From contig NQOP01000001.1 of NCBI GenBank assembly GCA_003585845.1, forward strand, positions 228,685 to 234,533: a stretch of DNA of 5,849 nt, in the 5' to 3' direction. Source of the stretch: Bifidobacteriaceae bacterium NR021 (GTDB lineage Bacteria; Actinomycetota; Actinomycetes; Actinomycetales; Bifidobacteriaceae). This document shows, one piece after another, positions 1-5,813 of the stretch. The position numbers were made by a program, and so were the translations under genes. Position 1 is the stretch's first letter, and the number at the start of each line of letters is the position of its first letter. The notes under the pieces are model-generated. The model had not been told where the DNA came from. It made no database searches and worked only from the letters and a program-made list of their open reading frames with translations.

Positions 1-520
1 TCCTATTGCTCGTCGTATTGTTGAAGTTCGAGCTACGGAGCCTATTGCTACTTCGGGTCAGTTGGTTAGCTTAGTTGACTCTGTAATTCCGAAAGCTCAT
101 CGCGCTACTGGAAATCCAGCAAAACGAGTGTTCCAAGCTTTGCGTATTGAAGTGAACGGTGAATTAGATAAATTGAGCCGTACTCTTCCTAAAATTGCTT
201 TGCATCTTCGTGAGCATGGTCGCTTAGTTGTTGAATCTTATCATTCGTTGGAAGATACAGCTGTAAAACGTTTTATGAATCAAGGATTAACCGTTGATGT
301 TCCTGCAAACATGCCTGTTATTCCTGAAGATGCTCAGCCTTTCTTTAAGTCTCTTACAAGAGGCGCAATGAAAGCATCTAAAGAGGAGATTGAGCATAAT
401 ACTCGCTCTTCCTCAGTTCGTTTGCGCGCTGTTGAATTGTGTCGTCCTATTCCTAATCGTTGGCTTAATAGGCTTAAAGATGAAGCTTATGGCTTAGAGC
501 CTCGTAAAGGAGGCCGATAA
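1..520 (+). CDS. rsmH: RsmH, 16S rRNA (cytosine-1402-N4)-methyltransferase, C-terminal half (5' end outside window)
   Basis: RsmH (formerly MraW) uses S-adenosylmethionine to methylate N4 of C1402 in the ribosomal P site of 16S rRNA. The reading frame is open from base 2, so the gene enters from the left edge; 172 codons plus the stop are visible, about half of the usual 310-350 residues. The family signatures are plain: RRIVEVR followed by PIATSGQLV near the edge, the block PAKRVFQALRIEVNGEL at about 120-180, and SYHSLEDTAVKRF at about 237-276. The last is the RsmH 'SxHSLEDxxVKRF' motif. The C-terminus (SSSVRLRAVELCR) matches the usual basic 'SAKLRxAER' ending. The N-terminal SAM-binding motif lies outside the window. 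A TTG at 62 could open a shorter reading frame, but the RsmH homology continues upstream of it, so it is not the start. rsmH is the standard second gene of dcw clusters, and its last codons carry the ribosome binding site of the next gene. Confidence 0.96.
   Translation, partial: PIARRIVEVRATEPIATSGQLVSLVDSVIPKAHRATGNPAKRVFQALRIEVNGELDKLSRTLPKIALHLREHGRLVVESYHSLEDTAVKRFMNQGLTVDVPANMPVIPEDAQPFFKSLTRGAMKASKEEIEHNTRSSSVRLRAVELCRPIPNRWLNRLKDEAYGLEPRKGGR
506..513 (+). promoter_or_regulatory. Ribosome binding site for the ftsL-like gene, inside the end of rsmH
   Basis: AAAGGAGG is a near-perfect anti-Shine-Dalgarno match nine bases before the ATG at 523. It sits within the last RsmH codons (Lys-Gly-Gly-Arg), so the rsmH C-terminus is partly constrained by its neighbour's translation signal. 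Confidence 0.85.
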
Positions 521-522
521 AA

Positions 523-1149
523 ATGGTATTGAATACTAAAAATCGCGTATTGCGTTCGGCTTCTTCTACTTCCGCTCCTGCAGGTCGTGTTAAGGATTCG
601 TCAACTCGTAAAGATTATTCGCGAAATTCCTCCACAGCAGTATTTGGTGCTGCTAAGCGTCAAACTTCCGTTGTTCTTAATCGCTTGCAGAAAGTTATGA
701 ACTGGAGTAATACGCGCAAAGTTCCAATCATAAATTTCATGATTATTGTGATTTTCATGGTTGTGACTTTGTCTACTTCGCTTATGCTTCGTACGCAAAT
801 GGCTGAGCTTTCTTTTGAGCAGACTGCTACGCAATCTCGTATTTCACGTTTGCGTCAAGATGTTGAGGCTAAGCAAGCAAAGCTCGATACTTTGGATGCT
901 GAGCTTCCTTCGAAAGCGCAACACATGGGGATGATACCGCAGCAAGGTTCTATTGCGATTGATTTAAGTGATTATGCGGCTAAACGAAAGCATAATCAAA
1001 AGAACAAAAAAGAAGTTCCAAAAAATAATAATTCGCAAAATAATACGCAGGATAAAGCTAAAAACAAAACTAAAAATAAACCTAAAAATAAAACTAAAGA
1101 ACAGCAACAAAAACAACAGTCACAACAAACAAAACAGGAGAAACATTGA
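523..1149 (+). CDS. ftsL: FtsL-like bitopic division protein with Lys/Asn/Gln-rich C-terminal tail
   Basis: This 208-residue protein occupies the ftsL slot between rsmH and ftsI and has FtsL architecture. The cytoplasmic N-terminus (1-66) is basic and Ser/Thr-rich. One hydrophobic segment follows (about 67-88, VPIINFMIIVIFMVVTLSTS), then a short heptad-like coiled-coil stretch (about 91-128, QMAELSFEQ to KLDTLDAEL). Next is the short post-coil motif MGMIPQQGSIAIDLSD (135-150), which resembles the 'A...GMV.....I.L' ending of the FtsL/DivIC families. The membrane anchor and coil are expected to place it with FtsQ/FtsB-type partners and FtsI at the septum. The tail (154-208) is unusual: 38 of 55 residues are Lys, Asn or Gln. 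The ATG at 523 is set by the strong site at 506-513. FtsL proteins diverge too far for certain recognition by eye, so the name rests mainly on position and architecture. Confidence 0.75.
   Translation: MVLNTKNRVLRSASSTSAPAGRVKDSSTRKDYSRNSSTAVFGAAKRQTSVVLNRLQKVMNWSNTRKVPIINFMIIVIFMVVTLSTSLMLRTQMAELSFEQTATQSRISRLRQDVEAKQAKLDTLDAELPSKAQHMGMIPQQGSIAIDLSDYAAKRKHNQKNKKEVPKNNNSQNNTQDKAKNKTKNKPKNKTKEQQQKQQSQQTKQEKH
1060..1095 (+). repeat. Three 12-bp in-frame tandem units in the ftsL-like tail (KNKT/KNKP/KNKT)
   Basis: Units at 1060-1071, 1072-1083 and 1084-1095 read AAAAACAAAACT, AAAAATAAACCT and AAAAATAAAACT, differing by one to three bases. A partial unit precedes them (GATAAAGCT, 1051-1059). Each full unit encodes Lys-Asn-Lys-Thr or Lys-Asn-Lys-Pro (residues 180-191). 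Because the unit is a multiple of three, gain or loss would change tail length without a frameshift. Confidence 0.8.
1136..1140 (+). promoter_or_regulatory. Ribosome binding site deciding the ftsI start
   Basis: AGGAG lies eight bases before the ATG at 1149 and only five before the in-frame TTG at 1146. The spacing and the better start codon favour ATG 1149. The ftsL-like stop (TGA 1147-1149) shares its last base with this ATG, an arrangement typical of termination-reinitiation coupling. Confidence 0.8.
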
Positions 1150-2990
1150 TGCGCCACATTTTTAAACAACGTTTCGCCAGAGAACAAAACTTTGTTCGTA
1201 AATGCGCTGTTATTGCTATAGTTTTCGCTTTCATAGGCATTTGTGCCATTGCAAAGCTTAGCTATATTCAGCTAATTAACGCACGCTCTACTGCACAGGC
1301 AGCTCAAGCAGAACGCAGCAGAGTGCGCCCAATTCTTGCTCGTCGTGGCAAAATTTTGGATGCAAATGGTGCTGTTCTTGCACAAAGCGTTGAGCGATTC
1401 AATATTATTGGAGACCCTCTTAACGCTCAGGCTTTTAAGCCTACGCCATGCACTAAGCAGACTGAAGATAATTGCCATATGCTAAATGGTAAGCCGGTAG
1501 AGGGCACGGGCGCTGTGGCGGTTGCTCGTTTGCTCGCTCCGATTCTTCACATGAGTTCTGTAGAGCTTGGCGGAAAATTAGCTGGCGTTGGTCGTTACGT
1601 TTTGTTGAAGCGTAACGTAACTCCTGCAGTTAAGCGCGCTATTGACAATCTTAATCTTTCTGGATGCATTTATGCAGAAAATAGTAGTGAGCGAGTGTAT
1701 TCTAGCGGCCCAATTCTTGGTTCTGTAATTGGCGCAGTTTCAAATGCAGATGAAGTTAATCGTAAAGACTTAAAGAATCGCAAGGGCGAAGTTGGTGTTT
1801 CTGGACTTGAGCTAACTCATGACTCCACCTTAAACGGTGTAGACGGCTACCAGCGTTATCAAGGTAATAATGTTGGAAATGAGAAGATTCCAGGAACTGT
1901 AACAGAATCTAAACCTGCTGTAAACGGCAGTGATATTAAGCTTACGATTGATAGCGATGTTGATTGGTATGTTAAGAAGGTTCTTCTTGACGGAAAGAAA
2001 CAATATCGTGCAGCATGGGGTGTTGCAGTAGTTCAGGATGTTCGAACTGGCGAAATTCTTGCTTTGGAAGATACTGACGATATTAAAGCTGGTAGTACAC
2101 AATCCAAAGTAAACGTGTCTCGCGTAGTAAGCCAAACGTTTGAACCAGGTTCTATTGGTAAGGCTTTTGCAATGGCTGGTATGTTGCAAACCGGCGCTCA
2201 CAAGCTTAGCGATCAGTTTGCGGTTCCTAACAGCATTAATAAGAATGGTCAAACATATCATGATGCTGTTGATCATGGTGTTGAACATTGGACTTTGGCT
2301 GGTATTCTTGCTGAATCTTCAAACATTGGTATGGTTATGGCTGGCGAAAGGTATCCGTTAGATAAGCGCTACGAATATCTTTATAAGTTTGGTCTTGGTC
2401 AGTATACCGGATTGAATTTGCAGGGTGAATCTCGCGGTTTGCTTCCTAGCATGCAATCTTGGGATGGTCGTAAGAAAGATACTGTTCTCTTCGGCCAAGG
2501 TTATGCTGTGAACGCTTTGCAGCTTACTAATGCTATGGCAACTATTGCGAATAAAGGCGTGAAACTGCGTCAAACTTTGATTAAGTCTGTTATTGATTCT
2601 AATGGTCATGTAACTAAAGCTGGGCGTGCTCAAGGAACGCGAGTTATTGATGAGAATGTTGCAGCTCAAATGATGAACGCTCTTGAAAACTCAGGTGAGC
2701 ATTATCACAGTTTCGCAGGTGTTGATGGTTACCGTGTTGCTGCAAAGAGTGGTACTGCAGAAGTTGCGGGACCTGATGGCCGTCTTAGCTCCACAATTAG
2801 CGACTGGTCTGGTGCTATTCCGGCGGATAATCCTCGATTCATCGTAACCGTTGTGCTAAAAGATCCGCAAGGCGTTTACGGTGGTATGACTTCAGGCCCA
2901 TTGTTCAAGACAATCGGCGAATTCCTTATGCAAAAGTACGATGTTCCAACTTCTGCTGCACGCACGAACCCTGTTGCGGTAAATTGGTAA
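1149..2990 (+). CDS. ftsI: FtsI/PBP3, septal class B peptidoglycan transpeptidase
   Basis: FtsI is the division-specific D,D-transpeptidase that crosslinks septal peptidoglycan and is a beta-lactam target. From ATG 1149 it has 613 residues, normal for the family. A short basic cytoplasmic N-terminus leads into one membrane anchor (about 18-38). The dimerisation domain follows, opening with RRGKILDANG (65-74). The transpeptidase domain runs from about 285 to 595. It holds all three active-site motifs: SIGK (Ser335 nucleophile and Lys338, in FEPGSIGKAFAMA), SSN (390-392) and KSGT (533-536, in YRVAAKSGTAEVAGPDGR). KSG in place of KTG is a known tolerated variant. The stretch PRFIVTVVLKDPQGVYGGMTSGPLF is typical of the FtsI C-terminal lobe. 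There are no PASTA repeats. Three extracytoplasmic cysteines (101, 109, 173) are worth noting. The upstream TTG 1146 would add one residue but is badly spaced from the ribosome binding site. Confidence 0.96.
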   Translation: MRHIFKQRFAREQNFVRKCAVIAIVFAFIGICAIAKLSYIQLINARSTAQAAQAERSRVRPILARRGKILDANGAVLAQSVERFNIIGDPLNAQAFKPTPCTKQTEDNCHMLNGKPVEGTGAVAVARLLAPILHMSSVELGGKLAGVGRYVLLKRNVTPAVKRAIDNLNLSGCIYAENSSERVYSSGPILGSVIGAVSNADEVNRKDLKNRKGEVGVSGLELTHDSTLNGVDGYQRYQGNNVGNEKIPGTVTESKPAVNGSDIKLTIDSDVDWYVKKVLLDGKKQYRAAWGVAVVQDVRTGEILALEDTDDIKAGSTQSKVNVSRVVSQTFEPGSIGKAFAMAGMLQTGAHKLSDQFAVPNSINKNGQTYHDAVDHGVEHWTLAGILAESSNIGMVMAGERYPLDKRYEYLYKFGLGQYTGLNLQGESRGLLPSMQSWDGRKKDTVLFGQGYAVNALQLTNAMATIANKGVKLRQTLIKSVIDSNGHVTKAGRAQGTRVIDENVAAQMMNALENSGEHYHSFAGVDGYRVAAKSGTAEVAGPDGRLSSTISDWSGAIPADNPRFIVTVVLKDPQGVYGGMTSGPLFKTIGEFLMQKYDVPTSAARTNPVAVNW

Positions 2991-3022
2991 TGAGCGCATT
3001 ACAATGTTGTTTAATACTAAGT

Positions 3023-3026
3023 AGGG
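3023..3026 (+). promoter_or_regulatory. Weak ribosome binding site before the murE-like gene
   Basis: AGGG lies six bases before the ATG at 3033, a poor match compared with the GGAGG-type sites of the neighbouring genes. An in-frame GTG at 3039 is the only other nearby start; a TAA at 3018-3020 blocks any start further upstream. The weak site suggests low expression or dependence on coupling from ftsI. Confidence 0.4.
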
Positions 3027-3032
3027 TGTGCA

Positions 3033-4046
3033 ATGAATGTGGTTGATGAATATTCAAGAGTAAGAGTTACTTTAGGTTTTGCTGCAAAAAACTATGGTTT
3101 TGAAGTTGTTCCAGCGTTTGCATCTGAGGTAACTGTTACTTCTATTGCTCATGATGTGCGTCAAGTGCATCCTGGTTGCCTGTTTGTGCCGCTCGGCCAC
3201 GTTGATCGTCGTCAACTTGAGGCTGCTAGAGATGCTGGAGCGTATGCTGCTCTAGTTCCACCGGAGTTTCGTAATGAAGCTGTGGATTTAGGAATACCGC
3301 TACTTGTATCTTCTGCTAATCCTGTTGCTCTTGGAAAGCTTGCTTGCGATATTAATTTCGATCCTTCTTCGTGCCTTGCAACATTTGCGATTGCTGGTGA
3401 CGATGACGATGAGATTCATGCTAACGTTTTGCGATTAGCTGATTTTTTGCATATGTTAGGCAATCCTGTTGGTGTTATCAGTGATGCTGGATCTACTTCA
3501 TTGCAGCGCGAATTGTCTTTGCAATATCCTCTAAATATTGCAGATGTACAGCATGCTTTATCTGTGTGTGCAGAAGATGGTGCTGCAGCTGTTGTTATTG
3601 CACTTAATTCTGCAACTTTAGCTAAGAACGCGTTACAATCCGTTAGTATTGATGTTCTTGGCGTTGAACAAACTCAGAATGAAAGCAATTCTGGAGCAGA
3701 ATCTGATTCTAAATCTAATTCTGAATCTGAAGATGAGACTGAATCTAAAGATGCGGTCTCAAATGTGAAAGTTAGTGCAAAGACATCTTCTTCACCGCTT
3801 TACCCGGCATATTCAACCGGCATGAGTTTTTATGCGCTGCGTCAACGTTATGGTTTTTCTGGAAGAGAGCACGCTTATTGCGTTACTAGATCGGCTGAGT
3901 CTGACGAATTAGCTGAATTAGCGGATCAAATTGGTGGCAATGATGTGCAGCGGCATCTTTCATTATCTATTGCAATGGTGTTAGCTGCTGGTGTTCGTCG
4001 TGGGACTATTAAAAGTGCGCTGCGAGTTTCGCATGAATTGCACTGA
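3033..4046 (+). CDS. Degenerate MurE-like Mur ligase homologue, probable pseudoenzyme
   Basis: The gene sits in the murE slot and encodes 337 residues, against about 480-520 for working MurE. The N-terminal UDP-sugar-binding domain is recognisable at 34-76: DVRQVHPGCLFV and HVD, then a GAYAALV strand, parallel to DSRQIRKGSVFV...EHVDG in the adjacent MurF. Residues 119-150 align without gaps to the Mur ATP-binding region, but the P-loop GxxGKTT is GDDDDEI (122-128), with Asp126 at the catalytic-lysine position. LQRELSLQYPLNIADVQHALSVCAEDGAAAVVIAL (157-191) corresponds to the 'LQ.LL..M...G....VMEVSS' part of MurE. A Ser/Asp/Glu-rich spacer (about 212-243) then replaces much of the central domain. 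RHLSLSIAMVLAAGVRRGTIKSAL (307-330) resembles the 'N..NALAA...A...G' helix, and the protein stops there, without the ligase C-terminal domain. ATP-dependent ligase activity is not expected. Homology is my reading; a structural or regulatory role is only a guess. Confidence 0.8.
   Translation: MNVVDEYSRVRVTLGFAAKNYGFEVVPAFASEVTVTSIAHDVRQVHPGCLFVPLGHVDRRQLEAARDAGAYAALVPPEFRNEAVDLGIPLLVSSANPVALGKLACDINFDPSSCLATFAIAGDDDDEIHANVLRLADFLHMLGNPVGVISDAGSTSLQRELSLQYPLNIADVQHALSVCAEDGAAAVVIALNSATLAKNALQSVSIDVLGVEQTQNESNSGAESDSKSNSESEDETESKDAVSNVKVSAKTSSSPLYPAYSTGMSFYALRQRYGFSGREHAYCVTRSAESDELAELADQIGGNDVQRHLSLSIAMVLAAGVRRGTIKSALRVSHELH
3699..3746 (+). repeat. Degenerate 12-bp repeat encoding the Ser/Asp/Glu spacer of the murE-like protein
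   Basis: Four 12-base blocks (3699-3710, 3711-3722, 3723-3734, 3735-3746) encode ESDS, KSNS, ESED and ETES (residues 223-238). The first two blocks, GAATCTGATTCT and AAATCTAATTCT, differ at only two positions; the later ones have drifted. The region looks like an in-frame expansion that forms a flexible acidic linker. Confidence 0.6.
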
Positions 4047-4135
4047 ATAGTGATGAAGCGCTGATTTCATTCGAGTTTTCAAATAAATTAATTGCGTGAG
4101 TTTTGTTTAAGAGCTTCTAATTATGTTGCTAATGT

Positions 4136-4140
4136 GGAGG
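4136..4140 (+). promoter_or_regulatory. Ribosome binding site deciding the murF start
   Basis: GGAGG lies five bases before the ATG at 4146. The longest open frame begins at a TTG (4092), but that codon has no upstream purine-rich site, and its extra 18 residues would be encoded across this Shine-Dalgarno sequence. The ATG is therefore preferred. Confidence 0.8.
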
Positions 4141-4145
4141 ATGTT

Positions 4146-5735
4146 ATGAGTTGTGTTGAAACTTCGTGTGCCAGTAATGCTAAGAGTTTAGATCATGCCG
4201 ATATGATGCCTATGAATATAAGCGAAATTGCTAAAGCTGTTCATGGGGAAATACACGAGTTTAATAGTTGTGACACAGATTTAGTTGCAAATTCCGTTTT
4301 TAGTGATTCTCGTCAAATTCGTAAAGGTTCTGTGTTCGTAGCTATAGTTGGTGAACATGTTGACGGTCATGATTATGTAAAGAATGCTGAAAAATCTGGA
4401 GCTGTTGTAGCTATTGTTGAACATGTTGTCGAAGGCACTAATCTCAATCAAATAGTTGTTAATAATTCTGTAGAAGCACTGGGTTTGCTAGCTAAACATA
4501 ATTTGGAACTTCGCCGCAAGCTTAACAAACCTTTCACTATTATTGGTATTACTGGTTCCGTTGGCAAAACAACAACGAAAGATATGTTGAAGGCTTTGTT
4601 GAGCACGCTAGGCGAAACAGTTGCTCCTGTTGGATCTTTTAATAATAATATTGGTTTGCCTCTTACTGCTTTGCAAGTTGGAAGTAATACTCGATTTTTA
4701 ATAGCAGAAATGGGTGCTAATCATGTTGGCGAAATTGCCAATTTAACTCATATTGCTCCTCCGGATCTCGCAATAGTGCTTAAAGTTGGTGTCGCTCATT
4801 TAGGTGAATTTGGCTCAGTTGAGCGCATTGCGCAAGCAAAAAGTGAGATTGTGCGTGGGCTTTTGCCACATGGCATAGCAGTATTAAATTCCGACGATAA
4901 GCGAGTTTCTGCAATGTCTTGTCTTGTAGAAAATAATCATGTGCGCTGGTTCGGTAGAAATGCTAAAAACGGATTGCTGGAATCAGCTAGTAAAGATGAC
5001 TACCAACTTTCAGCTAGCAATATAAAGTTAGATTCTTTTGGTAAAGCAGTTTTTACTATCAATGAACGCATTAATTCTTCTGATTTAGTCAATCATGTTG
5101 AGGCGCATCTTGCTATACAAGGCGAGCATAATGTTATGAATGCACTTGCAGCAGCAAATGTTGCAAGATATTTGGGAATGACTTTAGATGATATTGCTTC
5201 TGTGCTGTCTAAAGTTTCGCATATTAGCCCACATCGCATGCAATTGAGTACAGTTTCGAAAAATGACGAGAAATTTACGCTTATTGACGATTCCTTTAAT
5301 GCAAATCCTGATTCTATGAAAGCAGGAATCGATGGTTTGTGCGCTTATGAAAATGATTCTTGTAGTGCATCTTCGAAACCTTTCCGTATAGCGGTTCTTG
5401 GTTCTATGTTGGAGCTTGGCAGCAACGAAGATGAATTGCACACAAATATTGGAGAATATGTGGCAAATTCGAGTGTCGATGCGGTTGTTGCTGTTGGTTC
5501 AAAAACGGACTCTGACTTAGATAAATTAGCTCACTGTATTGCTCAAGGTGCGCGTTCTTCTTGGAATAATAAACTACTTTCTTCTAATGATGCAGTCTAT
5601 TTTGTACACAGTGCGGATGAGGCTGATGATATTGTTTGGAAAATTGTGGCCGAGCATCCGAGTAGTGTTGTGTTATTGAAAGGCTCTCATGCTTCAGGCT
5701 TGAGTGTGCTTGCTGAACATTGGGCAAATATTTAA
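4146..5735 (+). CDS. murF: MurF, UDP-MurNAc-tripeptide–D-Ala-D-Ala ligase
   Basis: MurF is the cytoplasmic ATP-dependent ligase that adds D-Ala-D-Ala to UDP-MurNAc-tripeptide, completing the pentapeptide that MraY uses. From ATG 4146 it has 529 residues, somewhat longer than the usual 450-510. The N-terminal domain carries DSRQIRKGSVFVAIVGEHVDG (about 54-74). The ATP-binding central domain has ITGSVGKTTTKD (135-146, Lys141), FNNNIGLPLT (165-174), EMGANHVGEI (188-197), VAHLGEFGS (216-224), AKSEI (231-235) and LNSDD (247-251). Further on are GEHNVMNALAA (326-336), then the C-terminal domain with LIDDSFNANPDSMKA (379-393), AVLGSMLELG (416-425) and LLKGSHASGL (510-519). FNNNIGLP and DDSFNANPDSM distinguish MurF from MurC, MurD and MurE. 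The first 20 or so residues, before MMPMNISEIAKAV, appear to be a leader not shared with the family; an internal ATG at 4203 would remove it but lacks a good ribosome binding site. Confidence 0.96.
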   Translation: MSCVETSCASNAKSLDHADMMPMNISEIAKAVHGEIHEFNSCDTDLVANSVFSDSRQIRKGSVFVAIVGEHVDGHDYVKNAEKSGAVVAIVEHVVEGTNLNQIVVNNSVEALGLLAKHNLELRRKLNKPFTIIGITGSVGKTTTKDMLKALLSTLGETVAPVGSFNNNIGLPLTALQVGSNTRFLIAEMGANHVGEIANLTHIAPPDLAIVLKVGVAHLGEFGSVERIAQAKSEIVRGLLPHGIAVLNSDDKRVSAMSCLVENNHVRWFGRNAKNGLLESASKDDYQLSASNIKLDSFGKAVFTINERINSSDLVNHVEAHLAIQGEHNVMNALAAANVARYLGMTLDDIASVLSKVSHISPHRMQLSTVSKNDEKFTLIDDSFNANPDSMKAGIDGLCAYENDSCSASSKPFRIAVLGSMLELGSNEDELHTNIGEYVANSSVDAVVAVGSKTDSDLDKLAHCIAQGARSSWNNKLLSSNDAVYFVHSADEADDIVWKIVAEHPSSVVLLKGSHASGLSVLAEHWANI

Positions 5736-5813
5736 TTGCTCGATGCTCAATATAAGTGTGAAATTAATAAATTAAGTATTATAGCAAACGGAACAGTAAA
5801 CGGAGGTTAAGCG
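5736..5813 (+). other. A+T-rich intergenic gap murF–mraY
   Basis: These 78 bases separate murF from mraY. A TATTAT at 5777-5782 could serve as a -10 element, but I find no convincing -35 hexamer 16-18 bases upstream. There is no GC-rich hairpin followed by a T run, so no terminator is supported. Read-through from murF seems likely. Confidence 0.5.
5802..5806 (+). promoter_or_regulatory. Ribosome binding site for mraY
   Basis: GGAGG stands seven bases before the GTG at 5814. It supports GTG as the mraY start; no ATG in that frame is available nearby. Confidence 0.8.

Noticed and set aside
1096..1151. Programmed -1 frameshift fusing the ftsL-like tail to FtsI
   Set aside because: The ftsI frame is open upstream of its ATG back to a TAA at 1095-1097, and A-rich runs lie there. 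However, no canonical slippery heptamer in the correct phase or downstream structure is visible, and a strong ribosome binding site gives FtsI its own start.
968..1165. Open + frame through the Lys-rich tail in another phase (Ile/Lys/Asn-rich)
   Set aside because: A by-product of A-rich repeated DNA lacking stops; it has no ribosome binding site and overlaps two better-supported genes.
1830..2288. 152-codon open frame on the minus strand inside ftsI
   Set aside because: Antisense to a well-conserved transpeptidase; the composition is that of a reversed coding frame, with no recognisable domain or start signal.
2748..2759. KSG instead of KTG in the FtsI active site as a sign of altered beta-lactam response
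   Set aside because: Serine at this position is common among functional penicillin-binding proteins; it cannot be read as resistance from this sequence alone.
4053..4070. Small inverted repeat ATGAA...TTCAT after the murE-like gene
   Set aside because: Only a five-base A+T-rich stem with an eight-base loop and no T run after it; too weak to call a terminator.
4092..4145. TTG start at 4092 for murF, adding 18 residues
   Set aside because: No ribosome binding site before it, and the extra residues cross the GGAGG that clearly serves ATG 4146.
5736..5782. Possible promoter before mraY (TATTAT at 5777-5782)
   Set aside because: No acceptable -35 hexamer at the right spacing; TATTAT-like strings are expected by chance in such A+T-rich DNA.
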